NCBI GenBank assembly: GCA_032717465.1
Contig: CM064671.1
Span: forward strand, 52,365,998 to 52,429,997
DNA length: 64,000 bases
DNA from: Coenobita brevimanus
Taxonomy: Eukaryota > Arthropoda > Malacostraca > Decapoda > Coenobitidae
Reading direction: 5' to 3'
Below are positions 33,303 to 46,762 of the stretch, piece by piece; the first letter of the stretch is position 1; each line of letters opens with the position of its first letter. Position numbers and translations under genes: made by a program. The notes below the pieces were generated by a model. It made no database searches and was not told where the DNA came from. It worked only from the letters and a program-made list of their open reading frames with translations.

Positions 33303-35019
33303 ATGAGGCGAAATATTCCATGGATCATGTTCCTGCTGATATCAAGAGGATCACCTCACCTACATCCTCAACATGTAATCAGACAAGGGTGCCTGATCAC
33401 CCCAAAAGCCTAAACGGCAATCGCACAGGACATGAGTACCGAGATTAGTTTCAACGTATTGCAAGACCTACCAATAATGATACAGAAAATATCAGGACCA
33501 CTTAGAACTCTGGAAGCGATATTAACACACCCTTCCTAACCTAATCACCGCACACAGGAAGTGGCTGAATTACTTAAGTTAACTGACCGGAAGCTAGAAC
33601 AGGCTAAGCACATAATGATCACCATGATGCAGGACATCCCATCAGGTGGGAGTAACACACTTAGAAAATAAAACATCACAAATACACGTAACAGACGTGG
33701 TTTGTTCGACCTAGGTGGAGCAATTATAGGCAACATTCTTGGATTGGCTACAGAAAATAATCTGGAGGAAATGAATAACGAATTTAACAAAACTGCACAA
33801 ATTCTCTCATATCAACATATGTTGGCTGATACCCAGAACACCTTAATGCTGACGATTGTAAAGAACCTTAGAAAGGCAGAAACGTCAGCTCTAGGAATTG
33901 TGGAGAAAGTAACTGCACTAGAAGGAAACAATACACTATTCCAACACCTCTAAGTGATCATGAAACATATTGATATAATACTACAGTTAGACAATACTAG
34001 ATCTCATTATCAGTCCTTCATGAAAGGAACTGCTAATGCTGGTAACGGAAGGATCATCATTACTCTACTACCCATTCGCAATTTCCGCTAAATAATTAAT
34101 AAAGGCATACATAAGCATGGTTTGACACCTTTGTTTAAGGAAAGAAATCTGATGTTATGTTATCCACATTTGGAAGCAACACTCACAACATCAATAGCAG
34201 TTCATGTACCGTTCATAACAGATGATTTTTTTTTTTTCCACAGTCTATCAAATATACCGTTTTCCTGCTAAGAAAAATGACTCACTAGTCACCATCAACC
34301 TTCAAAACAGATGTTATCATGGACTCCAAGAAACAGGACGCTGTCACCTTCACTAGCGAAACAACAACTGAACACAAATGTTGCACATCATTACATGCAT
34401 TACATCTTTGTCCTGCATACATCTTCACGTTTCAGGCAGCTGAGACAGTCCCTTGTGAAATGGCTATCAAAAAAGATCATGACATCCCTCATCATTGCAA
34501 CTTCCCATTTGCTCCAGATAAACTCATCCATCATCAACACGTTGGACATTCACAGTTCTTCTACTTCATTCAAAATACATCAGTTTTTGTGACTTGCCCA
34601 GACACACCTCCAGCCCGTACATCAGCATCGGTTTATACATCTAACCAGATTACTGTGCAGTTCTGACAGCTGCACTATCCACTTTGCCCACTAAAAACCG
34701 CTATACCTTTCTCAACCACACACACAAGTACTTCCAGCCATTACCTAGGATGAACTTAAATATAAGTGCACACATTAGGTTGACTTCACCCATGTATGAA
34801 ATCATGCAACTAATAAATCAGACAATACAACCTTGAGAAGAGTACAGCAGGATTATGTGCAACCCATAATATGTATAAAGCTCAGCTCCAATCATCTTTG
34901 TAATTTTCTCCATCATATTTGCTATATTACTCTTGGCCATGCGCAGAATGCAAGCAAGGATTGCTAACCTGGAATCAGTGTTTATGAACTGTTCTGTACA
35001 AGTGAGAGAAGCTGAGTAA
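33303..35019 (+). pseudogene. Env-like fusion glycoprotein of an endogenous retrovirus, broken
   Basis: An errantivirus/baculovirus-F-type envelope remnant. Features in order: an N-terminal hydrophobic signal-like stretch at about 33309-33345; a furin-type site RNRR at about 33688-33699, followed at once by a Gly-rich hydrophobic segment (about 33700-33745) as expected of a fusion peptide; a heptad-like helix (33760-33930); a Cys-containing ectodomain (34320-34660); and a C-terminal membrane segment of about 18 residues (about 34885-34935) with a short basic/polar tail ending at TAA 35017-35019. Stops and frameshifts (for example near 33410, 33530, 33668, 33951, 34091 and 34664) break it. Such proteins mediate membrane fusion; this copy cannot. 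LTRs flank the region, with no gag-pol. Confidence 0.72.
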
Positions 35020-35394
35020 ATTTGGTAAATATTGTATATATAATCTATACAAAATAACAAAATATGGCCTACATATAATATAGGCTTAATTTAATTATAT
35101 TGTCACATTTATATATGAATATATACAGTAAGTCCTTCTCATATATACTGTATAACTGATTGCAGTAGACTTGTCAGTGTATTATTTTAATATTGCTATA
35201 TCTATTATACATGAAAAAAAAATGTTACAATTATATTACTACAGTGTCAACAGTTAAAATCACTATATTATCACAATTGTGTTACCTTTACAATACTATG
35301 AATTTTACTTATTTAGCTTACAAGTTGATTGTGATAAGTATATAATATGCATTAATACGTTATGGCAATATTTACTGTCGTTGGCACGACAGCT
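35020..35394. other. AT-rich stretch between env and the right LTR
   Basis: Probably the 3' UTR of the ERV or the start of its LTR. No ORF or purine tract stands out. Confidence 0.35.
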
Positions 35395-35691
35395 TTGTGA
35401 CCAAGCGATATATAGGCATTATACAGGCACTAGTATATATCTCATAACACAATGTGCAGGATGTAGCGTCTGCTGGAGACATACACAGCTTCTCATATGG
35501 AATGTCAATCCACATAATGTATATCCACAATCTTGTTGTCACAGACCATCAAGAATTCTTAACAAATTATGTATCTTTATCTCTCTGTAGTCCAGACGAC
35601 CAAGAATTTCACGTGGGGTAACTGGCTCTAGTCGGTTAGTCCACGCGAACAGAAATCTACCAGACACTATATCACACACACACACACTGAC
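35395..35691 (+). mobile_element. Right LTR of the endogenous retrovirus, partial
   Basis: Colinear with the left LTR: tataggcatta..., acaatgtgcaggatgtag(c/t)gtctgctggagacatacacag, ccacataatgtatatccac, ctagtcggttagt and aatctaccagaca. It breaks at a short (CA)n tract (35675-35690), where the left copy also has (CA)n, and is unlike it beyond that. It lacks the foldback element of the left copy. Confidence 0.7.
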
Positions 35692-37253
35692 GATATCAGT
35701 TTAGCTAGCCTCGTATAATCAATAGTACGCAGCAAATATGTGTCGGTATAATGTAAGGTTAAATGCCGAAAATTTCCGTCGTCTCTATTTCGTCTTTCAC
35801 AGTTTTCTTACCTAGATATTCCCACCCTCCTTTTCATAAAATAGCTACTGTATCGTGAACTACATAGAAATAAGTGATGGTTGACAAAAATAAAATAAAA
35901 TAAAATAAAACAACATTGATGCCCGGCAGCAATACATTTGGGTGCAATGACAGGCATGAGTACCGGTATATATTATTGTTAAAGGTATCCCTCCTTTCCA
36001 CACCATAGTGAGATAAGAAGGGAGGAAGGATTCATGGGAACAACTTGTGGTGTGAACAGGTATGCCGAGCATAGCTTTTAGGCCCCTCCAATTCGACTGG
36101 AGCAATCTCCTCATAGTAGACATCCTATGAAATTAAAGCAAACAACACTGAATCATATCGAAATCCAAACATTTAATAGGTGTTTAAAGTTTCTACACGA
36201 ACATCACAATATGCAAGGTGGTCAGGTTATATCTGTTGTCGAATTGATGGTGATGCGGTAAGGTGCACAGACATGGGGAAATGGAGGAAGGGTGAATGGC
36301 TGCGGGTTTAGGGTAGCGAGTTTGATCCCTGGTTAACCTACTAGAGCATTGCAGCCTATCTAAGCTGCTTTTTATATTCCAATAACGTTTGGATCGTTGG
36401 CCATAATATACACAAACAATACATCCGTTTATGTAGGCAATAGAACTAGCGTATATATAACGATAAAAGTGTTTAAATGCAGAATGACTGCAATGACTGC
36501 GCTGGGGGTAATATACCCAAGGTTGAGACCCCTACTCACGGGTGGAGCACAACAAGTAGCGTGCTACCAGATTCATAGTGTGGACACTCGCTGCTGACAG
36601 TATCACTTTGCAACGAAGTAGTTAAACCACATCAAGTATTCGGTTATAAATCATGATACTAGGGGGAATAGTTAAGGTAGGTCCTTTAGCTGAGCAGTCA
36701 ATTATTCTCTCTTATTTAAATTTAACTTCCTGTAACCAAAATGAAGTAATTATAAATGACATCGTACTGAGGGAATATTATAAGACTTGCATAAACAATT
36801 TACAAAATATCCATTGCTAGTGATGTTGAACTGGAATGGCCAATCTTATATCACTTATATATTACACTAATTTTCAGAGCGTGTGTAATTACCTAACATC
36901 TCATATTAGCCCACTTCGTAAGGAAACTTTGCATCTCGATAGATACGACACAAATTAGATAATGTGCCTCGGCCAGGTTCCGCTGCTTCAAAGGTCAAAA
37001 TCATTCGAAACTAACTCCTGAAACACCTTTCTCAATGCTAACACTACCATAAGTTAATCGTTACTCAATGCTACGTGTAATTCTTACTATAAATGTAATT
37101 ACAGCTTACTTATATAGTACATAGATATCATCTGTATACATTACTTATTGCCACATAGTTAATATTCAGTAATAAAAAAGGGACAAAACATTTGTTGCGA
37201 TACCGAACGCTTCAGCCAATCACCTGCATCCTTACAAATGCTGAAGATTCTGA

Positions 37254-37256
<3 letters not shown>
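35692..37256. other. No gene recognised
   Basis: Intron sequence of the IR gene. A weak tRNA-like B box (gagtttgatccctgg, about 36319) might mark an old SINE. The minus ORF at 35860-36123 follows an acceptor-like ..tttcatag but shows no recognisable domain, and it cannot be an IR exon because exons a and b already join in phase. Confidence 0.4.

Positions 37257-37312
<56 letters not shown>
37257..37312. repeat. (TA)n microsatellite
   Basis: About 28 TA units. Confidence 0.95.
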
Positions 37313-37315
<3 letters not shown>

Positions 37316-38190
37316 ATAAAAGACTTTGTAGTTACTTGTAGAGTTATATATATATTAGACTTGTGGACGAGAGGTTGTTATACTTGAGTAGCTTTGTAAG
37401 TAGATAATCTTCTTTCCCATTTGTCATTCAATGACAAGGAGAGGTAAAGAATAGTATGGAACTATTTTTATTTATCTTGGAAATATTAACAAGTCTCTCA
37501 CACAGAGCGAAGTATAGAGTCCCGGGAGCTATCTCCCTGTCTCGCTCTCTCTGTCTCTTTCTCAAGTTGCTAAGCCCTTCTCCCTGCGACCTGTCTGTTC
37601 TATGGCTAGCTTCCTTCTGAGCTCTCTTTCCTAAATTCTGGTGAAACAGGAGTCGTATCACGTGTGTTCCCTGTGATTGGAAAGTTCTAGAAGCCTGTGT
37701 GTATGTGTGTATGTGTGTGTATGGTCAACAAGGCTTTGTTCACCTGGTGAATTGCTGACAACTAACTGACTGCCTACTTCGTAATCTGTCGTCAGCTTTT
37801 CCTCAGTGTAACTTGCAAGATCATTTCCCATTCCCAGGCTCGCATAGAGCTGTCTATCTATCTATTTATCTATCTATCTATTGTGATTTGTAATTATAAT
37901 ATGGAGTCCTAACATATGCTCGGTCACGCGAAAATGGCATACCATCGACAGTTAATAGTCATAACATATTAATACATATTATATACACATTATAATGAAC
38001 TTATAAGCTAATTAAGTGAAATACATAATATTGTAAAAGTAACAATTGTATGAATAGTGTATACATATAATATTCATAGTAAATAGTGATTATTCAGTAA
38101 TATTACATTTTAAATAAGTTGTATACATATTTAAATAAATGCATTAAAGTAAATTATTTAACTGTAATACAGTAGGTATTTGAGTTATTG
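37313..38190. other. Unassigned; shares a motif with 16.8-17.1 kb
   Basis: The stretch ttctagaagcctgtgtgt at 37686, a preceding CT-rich region and an upstream caatgacaaggag(a)g..taaag segment parallel 16805-17080. An LTR-retrotransposon or MITE pair is possible. No ORF is recognised. A (CTAT)n tract lies at 37856-37880. Confidence 0.35.
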
Positions 38191-38197
38191 TATATAG

Positions 38198-38202
<5 letters not shown>

Positions 38203-38285
<83 letters not shown>

Positions 38286-38296
38286 GTTATTGTATT

Positions 38297-38361
<65 letters not shown>

Positions 38362-38400
38362 TATATATATATATATATACAGTATATATATATATATATT
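38203..38400. repeat. Two (TA)n microsatellites and TACAG(TA)n variants
   Basis: TA runs at about 38203-38283 and 38299-38356, followed by two tacag(ta)n units. Confidence 0.95.
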
Positions 38401-38413
38401 TATGTATGTATAC

Positions 38414-38818
38414 AGTAAGACCTCACTATAACAGACTAATTGGGGCCCAAACCAATCCGAAAAATACGAAATTCCGATAAAAGCAACATCCGGATTTCCC
38501 CCTGGTAATTCGGACTTTTTCCAATATATCAGACACCAGTCCAAATCGCATGAACGGTTTTTAAACTGTTTTGGCTAGCATTGTGGTACTGTACTGTGTT
38601 ATGATTTCAGTACATTAATCAAATGGTATAATATATATAATAGTACTGTACTGTACACTGATAAACATGACTGTCTTTATTTACCTAATTGTGGTTAACA
38701 TAGCTTAAGTGGTCAGAGAGTCTGGACTGCTTCTGACTTTTTCCGATCTATAGGAATTTAGTCTGGTAGCTCCTCGAGTCTGATAAAAGCGAAGTCCGGT
38801 CTATTGAAGTCCGTTATA
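38414..38818. mobile_element. pogo/Tigger-like MITE
   Basis: The left end cagtaagacctcactataac is a typical Tigger-type terminus. The right end read inverted is atataacggacttcaataga..ccggacttcgcttttatc, sharing the tataac(a/g)gact block. The outer 13 bp of the right repeat seem lost. It is about 405 bp with no transposase. Confidence 0.6.
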
Positions 38819-38823
38819 TTTTT

Positions 38824-38850
38824 CTATCTATCTGTCTATCTATCTATATA

Positions 38851-38890
<40 letters not shown>

Positions 38891-38919
38891 ATATATATAT
38901 ATATATATCTATATATATA

Positions 38920-38964
<45 letters not shown>

Positions 38965-39003
38965 AGATATATTTATTGATAGATAGATAGATAGACAGAT
39001 AGA
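38824..39003. repeat. (CTAT)n, (TA)n and (GATA)n microsatellites
   Basis: A long TA tract with TATC interruptions, bracketed by (CTAT)n on the left and (GATA)n on the right, an imperfect palindrome overall. Confidence 0.9.
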
Positions 39004-39401
39004 TAGAATACTGTACATACAAATATAATTAAGTAATCCTGTTTTAGTTTTCAGGTGTTAAAATAATTGATTGAAAGGACATGAGCACAGGATATAAAAC
39101 TGGGACTTAATATATGGATTATTTACAAACTGCAAGAAAATTCATCATGTGTTCATCTGTACTGATGACATGGATGAAGAGATAAAGACGGTTAGCTGGA
39201 CACAGTTTACCCACCCAGTTTCCTTGATTATACAACTCAAATGTAAAATGTTTTCCTCTCAGGCAGGCCGCCAAACAAGATAATTTTAAATCTTTTCTTG
39301 TGCCCCTGATTTATCCTGAGCAGGATCAAGTTCTTGTGTATTAAATTGGTTAATTAAAAGTTATGTGCGGTGATTGTATATAGATACAGTGTTGTCCTTA
39401 C

Positions 39402-39634
39402 GCAGTGCCAGGGAGATTTTCTTCCATGATGATCAATAAGGAGTATTTGTTGGAGAGGAGAGTGTGGAAACCATGCAGGCCCTGCAGATGGCTGATTACG
39501 AGGTGGGTGATGATGACAAACTTGGTCGATGATAACAAAAGGCCTCCCTTGAGTGATGAGTCAGAGAAAGCTGTAAGAAACGCTGGGTCGTCACTCACCA
39601 CAATCACAGTCGTACAATGCGACACTTGCCGTAC
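39402..39634 (-). CDS. Ionotropic receptor exon a (amino-terminal domain)
   Basis: A 233-bp exon, phase 0 in and two bases out. The acceptor is ..gatgatctcag at 39636-39635 and the donor GTAAGG at 39401-39396. It reads VRQVSHCTTVIVVSDDPAFL, TAFSDSSLKGGLLLSSTKFV, IITHLVISHLQGLHGFHTLL, SNKYSLLIIMEENLPGTA. 'VVVSDDPAFL..F...SLKG.LL..ST......' is the usual crustacean IR text in the region before 'HLPYSP'. Its GC overhang takes G from exon b to make Ala. Earlier exons (signal peptide, rest of the amino-terminal domain) must lie further right or beyond the window; I did not find them. The 25.2-kb intron to exon b holds most of the transposons listed here. Confidence 0.85.
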
Positions 39635-40016
39635 CTGAGATCATCACCAGAATTTAATGCAAACTGACTGTTCCAGCAGGAAAAGAACACTTTGCCTATC
39701 CACTGGGTTTACTACTGATGTTTGTAAATCAGTCTTTGAATTCCACGAATTATTAATGACATAATGATTTACTCCTCCCTATTAAACATACACAAAATTA
39801 GGATAATACTGTTTATACTATTTAATTAAATTCATTAATTATGATGGTGGTAGGGTTCTCTACAGCTGAATATAATTGCCTGGAAAAGAAAAACAAACGC
39901 ACATTCTTAATTTGGGCTTCGGGGAAGAATCACTAGAAATTTATTCAACACTAATTTATGCCAGATTCTAACATGCATCTCCCCCCCACCTCTCTCTCTC
40001 TCTCTCACTCTCCCAT

Positions 40017-40059
<43 letters not shown>

Positions 40060-40139
40060 TACTGTATATACACTATATTAGAAAACATGTACCTTTATTA
40101 TACGTATAATATATTCATTTTATAAAATATATATATTAC
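39635..40139. other. No gene recognised; (TA)n near 40022-40058
   Basis: AT-rich sequence upstream of IR exon a, with a (CT)n tract (about 39991-40010) and a TA tract. No preceding IR exon was found. Confidence 0.4.
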
Positions 40140-41613
40140 ATAAGTAATCAATACGACTATCTGGATGCTCCATATCTGGACATGCTCCATATACAGACGA
40201 CAGGCCATGGATATATTATTTCTGTATCTGGAATTGTTTATCTGTATCCGAACATAAAAATTCTGACATCGGAGCCTGGTTCCCGACAAGTTCAAAGTAT
40301 CGGTTGAGTGGCTCGCCGACTTTTCTATTCAGACATAGGTAATAGACCATAACCCACTAGCTGAGCTAAAATTGCTGTCCGGATCCCCTCCAAATGATCA
40401 ATGTCTCCTGGCCCCCTGCTTTACTTGGTTCCTAAAGGCCGTGCACGAGTAATATAGACCAGAACTACACAAGTTGACTGAAAGTGCCCATCCAGCTCCT
40501 CACTGAATGGTCAAAGTCCCTTGGCCAGCTTGATCATTGGGAACATGCTTATCTCACACGAGTAACACAGAGCCTAATCCACCAGCAAATCAAAAGCATT
40601 CGTCCGTCTCCTCACTGAACGGTCAAAGTCCCTCGGCAGTTCTTGTTTCTTCCCCCCCGTAGCTTCTCTGCTGTGAGGATTATCTCCCTCCCCATCCCTC
40701 AGTCATCCCCCACCCTAGTGTTGCTTGCCCGGCCTCCCACTCTCCCTGCATTGCTACAAGTGAGTTTTATAGTTTTTGGCGATTATTGTGGATACATTTG
40801 GCCTTATCGAAATTCCCAAGACACCACGTGAAAGCTCACGAAATTCTGCATCTAGACAAATGCTTAGCTCTTGCACGGTGAGGGAGAATTTTGCATTAGG
40901 ATGTTGGGATGTTATTTGAAGGTATTTCTTACTCCTGAACTAATTTATTCTCACTGCATTTCTGTACTTTTACTCATCCGGTTTTTGTGTTTCTATTGTC
41001 CTGTCTTAAAGTATAAACACAGCAAAGAGGATGGCATGCAATTTTTACCAACATAATCCATTGCCAGGGGTATATTTGGCCGTGGGAAAGTTTTTCTTTT
41101 TGCCATGGAAGCAGCCATCACTCTGTTGTCCCAGAAACTTTTTGAAAACTTATGGTTCCAGACACAGTTAAAAATACTCATTGCAACCATCACCCTCATT
41201 GATTTTTATTGTGGACATTTATTGTTTGTGCATTTGTTTCTCAGTGTTTGGGATTACAATTGATATTCCCATGTGTGTTTTGATATCTAAGTACAGTTGA
41301 AAGACCAGAGAACACCGCCAAAATTAAGAGGGGTAATGTACATTACAGGTAGGATAGTTGATGATTTATGTTATTTATGCATTGTTTCTTAGTGTCTAGC
41401 ACTACACCGTATGTGTGTTTTGATGTCTAAATACAGCCGAAAGACCGGAAAACACTGCTAAAATTAGGAGGGTTGCTATACATATAGGTTGGGTATAGGT
41501 AGTAGGTTGGGTTCAGGCAAGGTATGGGTACAGTAGAGGATATTGCTCCATGTCCAGATTGTGCCCATATCCAGACATGTCTTTGGCTAAATTGTGTCGG
41601 ATAATCGAGGGAT

Positions 41614-41622
<9 letters not shown>
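40140..41622. mobile_element. Probable pogo/Tigger-related non-autonomous element
   Basis: The right end, inverted, reads aataatccctcgattatccg.., the same terminus as 32343. Near the left, ctggatgctccatatctggac resembles the right subterminal ..ctggatatgggcacaatctggac. No transposase is seen. It holds two direct copies of about 110 bp (41238-41345 and 41386-41490) sharing tgtgtgttttgat(a/g)tctaa, gaaagacc(a/g)g and aaaatta(a/g)gaggg. Confidence 0.45.
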
Positions 41623-41657
<35 letters not shown>

Positions 41658-41736
41658 TCTATGTTTTATCTGTCATATAAATTGTATGCATTTATATACA
41701 TTATATATATATTTTTATATTATACATATTATATAA

Positions 41737-42774
41737 GGGTGTTCCCCGGCTTATGATTGGGTTACATTCTGATAAACTGATTGTATGTGGAATTTATCGT
41801 AAGTTGAAAATGAATTTAATACACCTAACCAACCTAGCCTAGCCAAGCATACCTTAAAAATGCTTAGAACACTAACATTAGCTGAGATCGTCGATTGCTA
41901 AAGTCCAGGTTCAAATGTAATGCCCATTACAGGCTACCTGTAATGGCCACGACACGTACTGGGCAATTGAGTTTCTTCTCAAGAGTATGTGCCTTCCTCT
42001 TGTTCTCACCAGTAGGAGGAGAGACAGATGGGTATTTCATAGACATGGTGGATGCACAAACCACACTGTAGATATAGAGGTTATCCAAAAAAAAAAAAAA
42101 GAAAACACATGGCAAAACGGAACAGTGTAGTGTATCGGTTGTTTACATCATTGACCGTCCGGGCAGTCTGGGAGGTTCTAGTCCAGATAATTTGCCATCA
42201 AAACATGGATGATTCCCCGTCAGTAGGCTGAGAATCTCAAACTTACCAGGTACATAATTACGTACACATAACATCTATAAGTTATTTGTATAATTTTAAT
42301 GTATATCAATCGTTCACTTAAAGTTATTAGACAGTTAAATAAGAGCTAATGTAGCGTATGTAGCCCAATGTTCAATGATGAAGGGAGAGTTTTCGTAGAT
42401 CGCCTTTTTCGCGTTTCAATATACTTCTATGTTTTCTATTAATACCGACCATTTGATGTCACATATTACATTTATCATAAGAACTATAATCCATCATTAC
42501 TTTTATAACTCATATGACTCAAAAAATAGTATATTTAGTATACTTGCTAAGTAAACTGATATGTAAATAAAGTGCGTGAAATTATCCTTACAGGGAACTG
42601 TCCAGTAACCGACTGGGAGATAGGACTCACTGCCACTGCCAAGCATCACGAGGGAGTATTATATCGCGAAACTCAAGCCCAGGAAATTATAAGAATTTAG
42701 ATTTGAAGTATTATTTCTACCATTGTAAAATCAAAATACCTTAGGTTGACCGATCGTAAAACGGGGACTGCCTG
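41737..42774. mobile_element. TIR element (pogo/Tigger-like MITE), about 1.04 kb
   Basis: The left end gggtgttccccggcttatga matches the inverted right end caggcagtccccgttttacg in its core, and both continue into tcg(t)aa-type blocks (..gattgggtta / ..gatcggtcaa). TA lies on both sides. No transposase ORF was seen; the interior is AT-rich. Confidence 0.65.
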
Positions 42775-42840
42775 TATTTATGTACCGGTATATTAGATAT
42801 TATGTATATATGTATTATTTACATATTTGAATATCATATA

Positions 42841-42843
<3 letters not shown>

Positions 42844-42917
<74 letters not shown>
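42844..42917. repeat. (TA)n microsatellite, target of the mariner-family element
   Basis: About 37 TA units. The same kind of tract continues right after the element at 44582. Confidence 0.95.
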
Positions 42918-44828
<1,911 letters not shown>

Positions 44829-45157
44829 GATGCTGTGTGCCAGCATCTATGCACATGCACTTGCTATCATGTTGTTGCCTGTTTAGTGCGTACACATTTA
44901 TAAAGTCTTAGTTAATTCTGTTTGCTCTCTTGACACGAATGTCACTAAAATTGTTTTTAATATCAGTGAATTTTGGTGGAGGTTAAATTGACGACATAAA
45001 GTTTTGTATTCACCAGCGATATTTATAACGTTTGGAGTATGGAGGAGAGATTAATTTGCCCAGCTCTTTTCGTATGTTTCTCGTCTGGCCTCCAGCTGCG
45101 TCTTGACGCGTGCACACAACCGGAGGGTATATAAGGCAAAGAATTTTAAATGGAGAG

Positions 45158-46045
45158 ATGCGCTCCCTAGGCGATGGCGAAACGGTGGAGTTTGTCCTCT
45201 TTGGAACGCCCAGGGGTCCTGAGGCTAGGGACGTCACCGGACCGGGAGGAGCTGCCGTGCAGGGCTCTGCCTATGCACGGCGGCGTCCCACGGTTTGGCG
45301 GCACCAACCCAGGGATCAGGGGTGTTCAGGGGAGGTAAGCACCGTCGTCGAGATGTGCATCGCGACGGTGAAGGCTTTTTGTGGGGGTGATAAGGGGGCT
45401 TTGCGTGTTCTCCTTCCAAAGATCTTCAAGGAGAATGGGCTGCCCAACCTTATCATCCCCGAGTGCTTCGTCCGTGATGTACATACAGTCCCTCGCCGAC
45501 GGGAGCGCCAGGCTCGTAAGCCTCGTCCAGCTATTCCTCGCCAGACTCCGAGGAAGAGGCTTAGGCTGGAGGCCCCCCTCAACCGAAGGACGACCTCTCA
45601 AGTTGACGACCCGGCCCCGGCCCCGGCTAACGATACGGCTACGACCACGGCGGAAGTACACCAGCAGCCAGCAATGTCTGAGGAGGAGCGAGACTCGTCT
45701 GCCACCGCCTCCATGGCCGAGGAAGCGTCGACCGGCTCCTCGGCCGAGGAGGAAGTCGGGGAGTCCACTACTCCTCAGACAGAGGAGGGCACCCCATCTC
45801 GCCCTCCTATTATCGACCTTAAGGATCGGCTAGACGTAGCCTCCTATAGACACCTTCTGGCTCTCAGCACTCACACCCGATCGTACCAGCTCGGAGCAAC
45901 AACATATACCACCCTCTACGATCTGCTCCGGGCTGACGATCGGGATGAGAACATAAGACCTGTGCTGATTGTCAGGGGGGAGGAGGTGCGTCTAGCCGAT
46001 CTTAGAGCATTTTATCACATGCTCCCACCTCGGCCGGCCCCCTAG
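45158..46045 (+). CDS. Unrecognised 295-residue ORF in the retroposed fragment
   Basis: Open from the first base of the insertion ([20 protein letters not shown]) to a stop 108 bp before the (AAAC)n tail. Layout: residues 1-60 Gly/Arg-rich; 60-110 a helical stretch ([20 protein letters not shown]); 110-150 strongly basic ([26 protein letters not shown]); 150-220 acidic, Ser/Thr/Pro/Glu-rich and probably disordered; 220-295 a folded-looking end ([58 protein letters not shown]). It has no RT, nuclease or zinc-finger signature that I recognise. It could be the C-terminal part of an ORF of an unfamiliar LINE. The start is the truncation point, so the true N terminus is missing. Confidence 0.6.
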   Translation: MRSLGDGETVEFVLFGTPRGPEARDVTGPGGAAVQGSAYARRRPTVWRHQPRDQGCSGEVSTVVEMCIATVKAFCGGDKGALRVLLPKIFKENGLPNLIIPECFVRDVHTVPRRRERQARKPRPAIPRQTPRKRLRLEAPLNRRTTSQVDDPAPAPANDTATTTAEVHQQPAMSEEERDSSATASMAEEASTGSSAEEEVGESTTPQTEEGTPSRPPIIDLKDRLDVASYRHLLALSTHTRSYQLGATTYTTLYDLLRADDRDENIRPVLIVRGEEVRLADLRAFYHMLPPRPAP

Positions 46046-46153
46046 ATCGGCGGTGTGCGCGGTGAGAGAGTGACCAGTACTTTCATCATAAAACTCGGCT
46101 GGCCTAATACCCCGAATAGAGGGTGATGGCCATTAAGCCAAAAACAAACAAAC
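45158..46153 (+). mobile_element. Retroposed fragment with (AAAC)n tail inside the Gypsy LTR
   Basis: The insertion is flanked by the 10-bp duplication aaatggagag (45148-45157 and 46154-46163). The second Gypsy LTR keeps the uninterrupted empty site (inverted at about 56203-56223: gaattttgaatggagagttt). The insert ends (AAAC)n, so it moved by target-primed reverse transcription and is 5' truncated. It is much more GC-rich than its surroundings. Confidence 0.92.
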
Positions 46154-46762
46154 AAATGGAGAGAGAGTTTTTGTGGGATTGGCATCAGGGGAGGGAGTAT
46201 TTGGACTGGAGACCAGAGTGGGAGCAGAAGCAGTATTTTGTGTGCTGTATATATTTCTGAACATCTTTTCACTTTGTATCAGCATCCAATCGCAAGTATT
46301 ATTGTTATTATTATTTGTGGCAATCGAGTGCAGTTTAATTATCCTATTTTATATGATTTTATTTCTTTTGTCTGGCAAGTTAGTTCCCAGACTTTAGTGT
46401 AATTATTCAGAGTATTATTAGGTGGATTGTTTTCCTCATTCTTTAGTGTTTCATTGTCTCATTGTAAATATTGTAAATATTATTAGCTTGAATTATATCA
46501 GGTATTTTCATTGTGTTTATTTTGCCCTTGCTTACATCAACTAATTTATTTACTTTCAGACCTCTGTTGCGAGATTGAGTTAGTTTATCGTTTTTCATCA
46601 CTTAACTATTTGTTCAGTTACCTTTTCACATTGTTCTTCTCAGTTTTTATGCAGTTATCTTGTGCTGCCCACTCCATTCTCGTAACATAAATTGGCTTTA
46701 CCTCGCCAGGATAATACCCTGATATTTTGTTTATTATTGAGTCACGGTGGTTGTGTCATCAT

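Noticed and set aside
25636..35691. A complete provirus between the two LTRs
   Set aside because: No gag, protease, RT or integrase of this element is present; the internal space is other transposons and an env relic.
35860..36123. Minus ORF after an acceptor-like site, first taken for an IR exon
   Set aside because: It has no IR motif, and exons a and b already join in phase, so no exon is needed between them.
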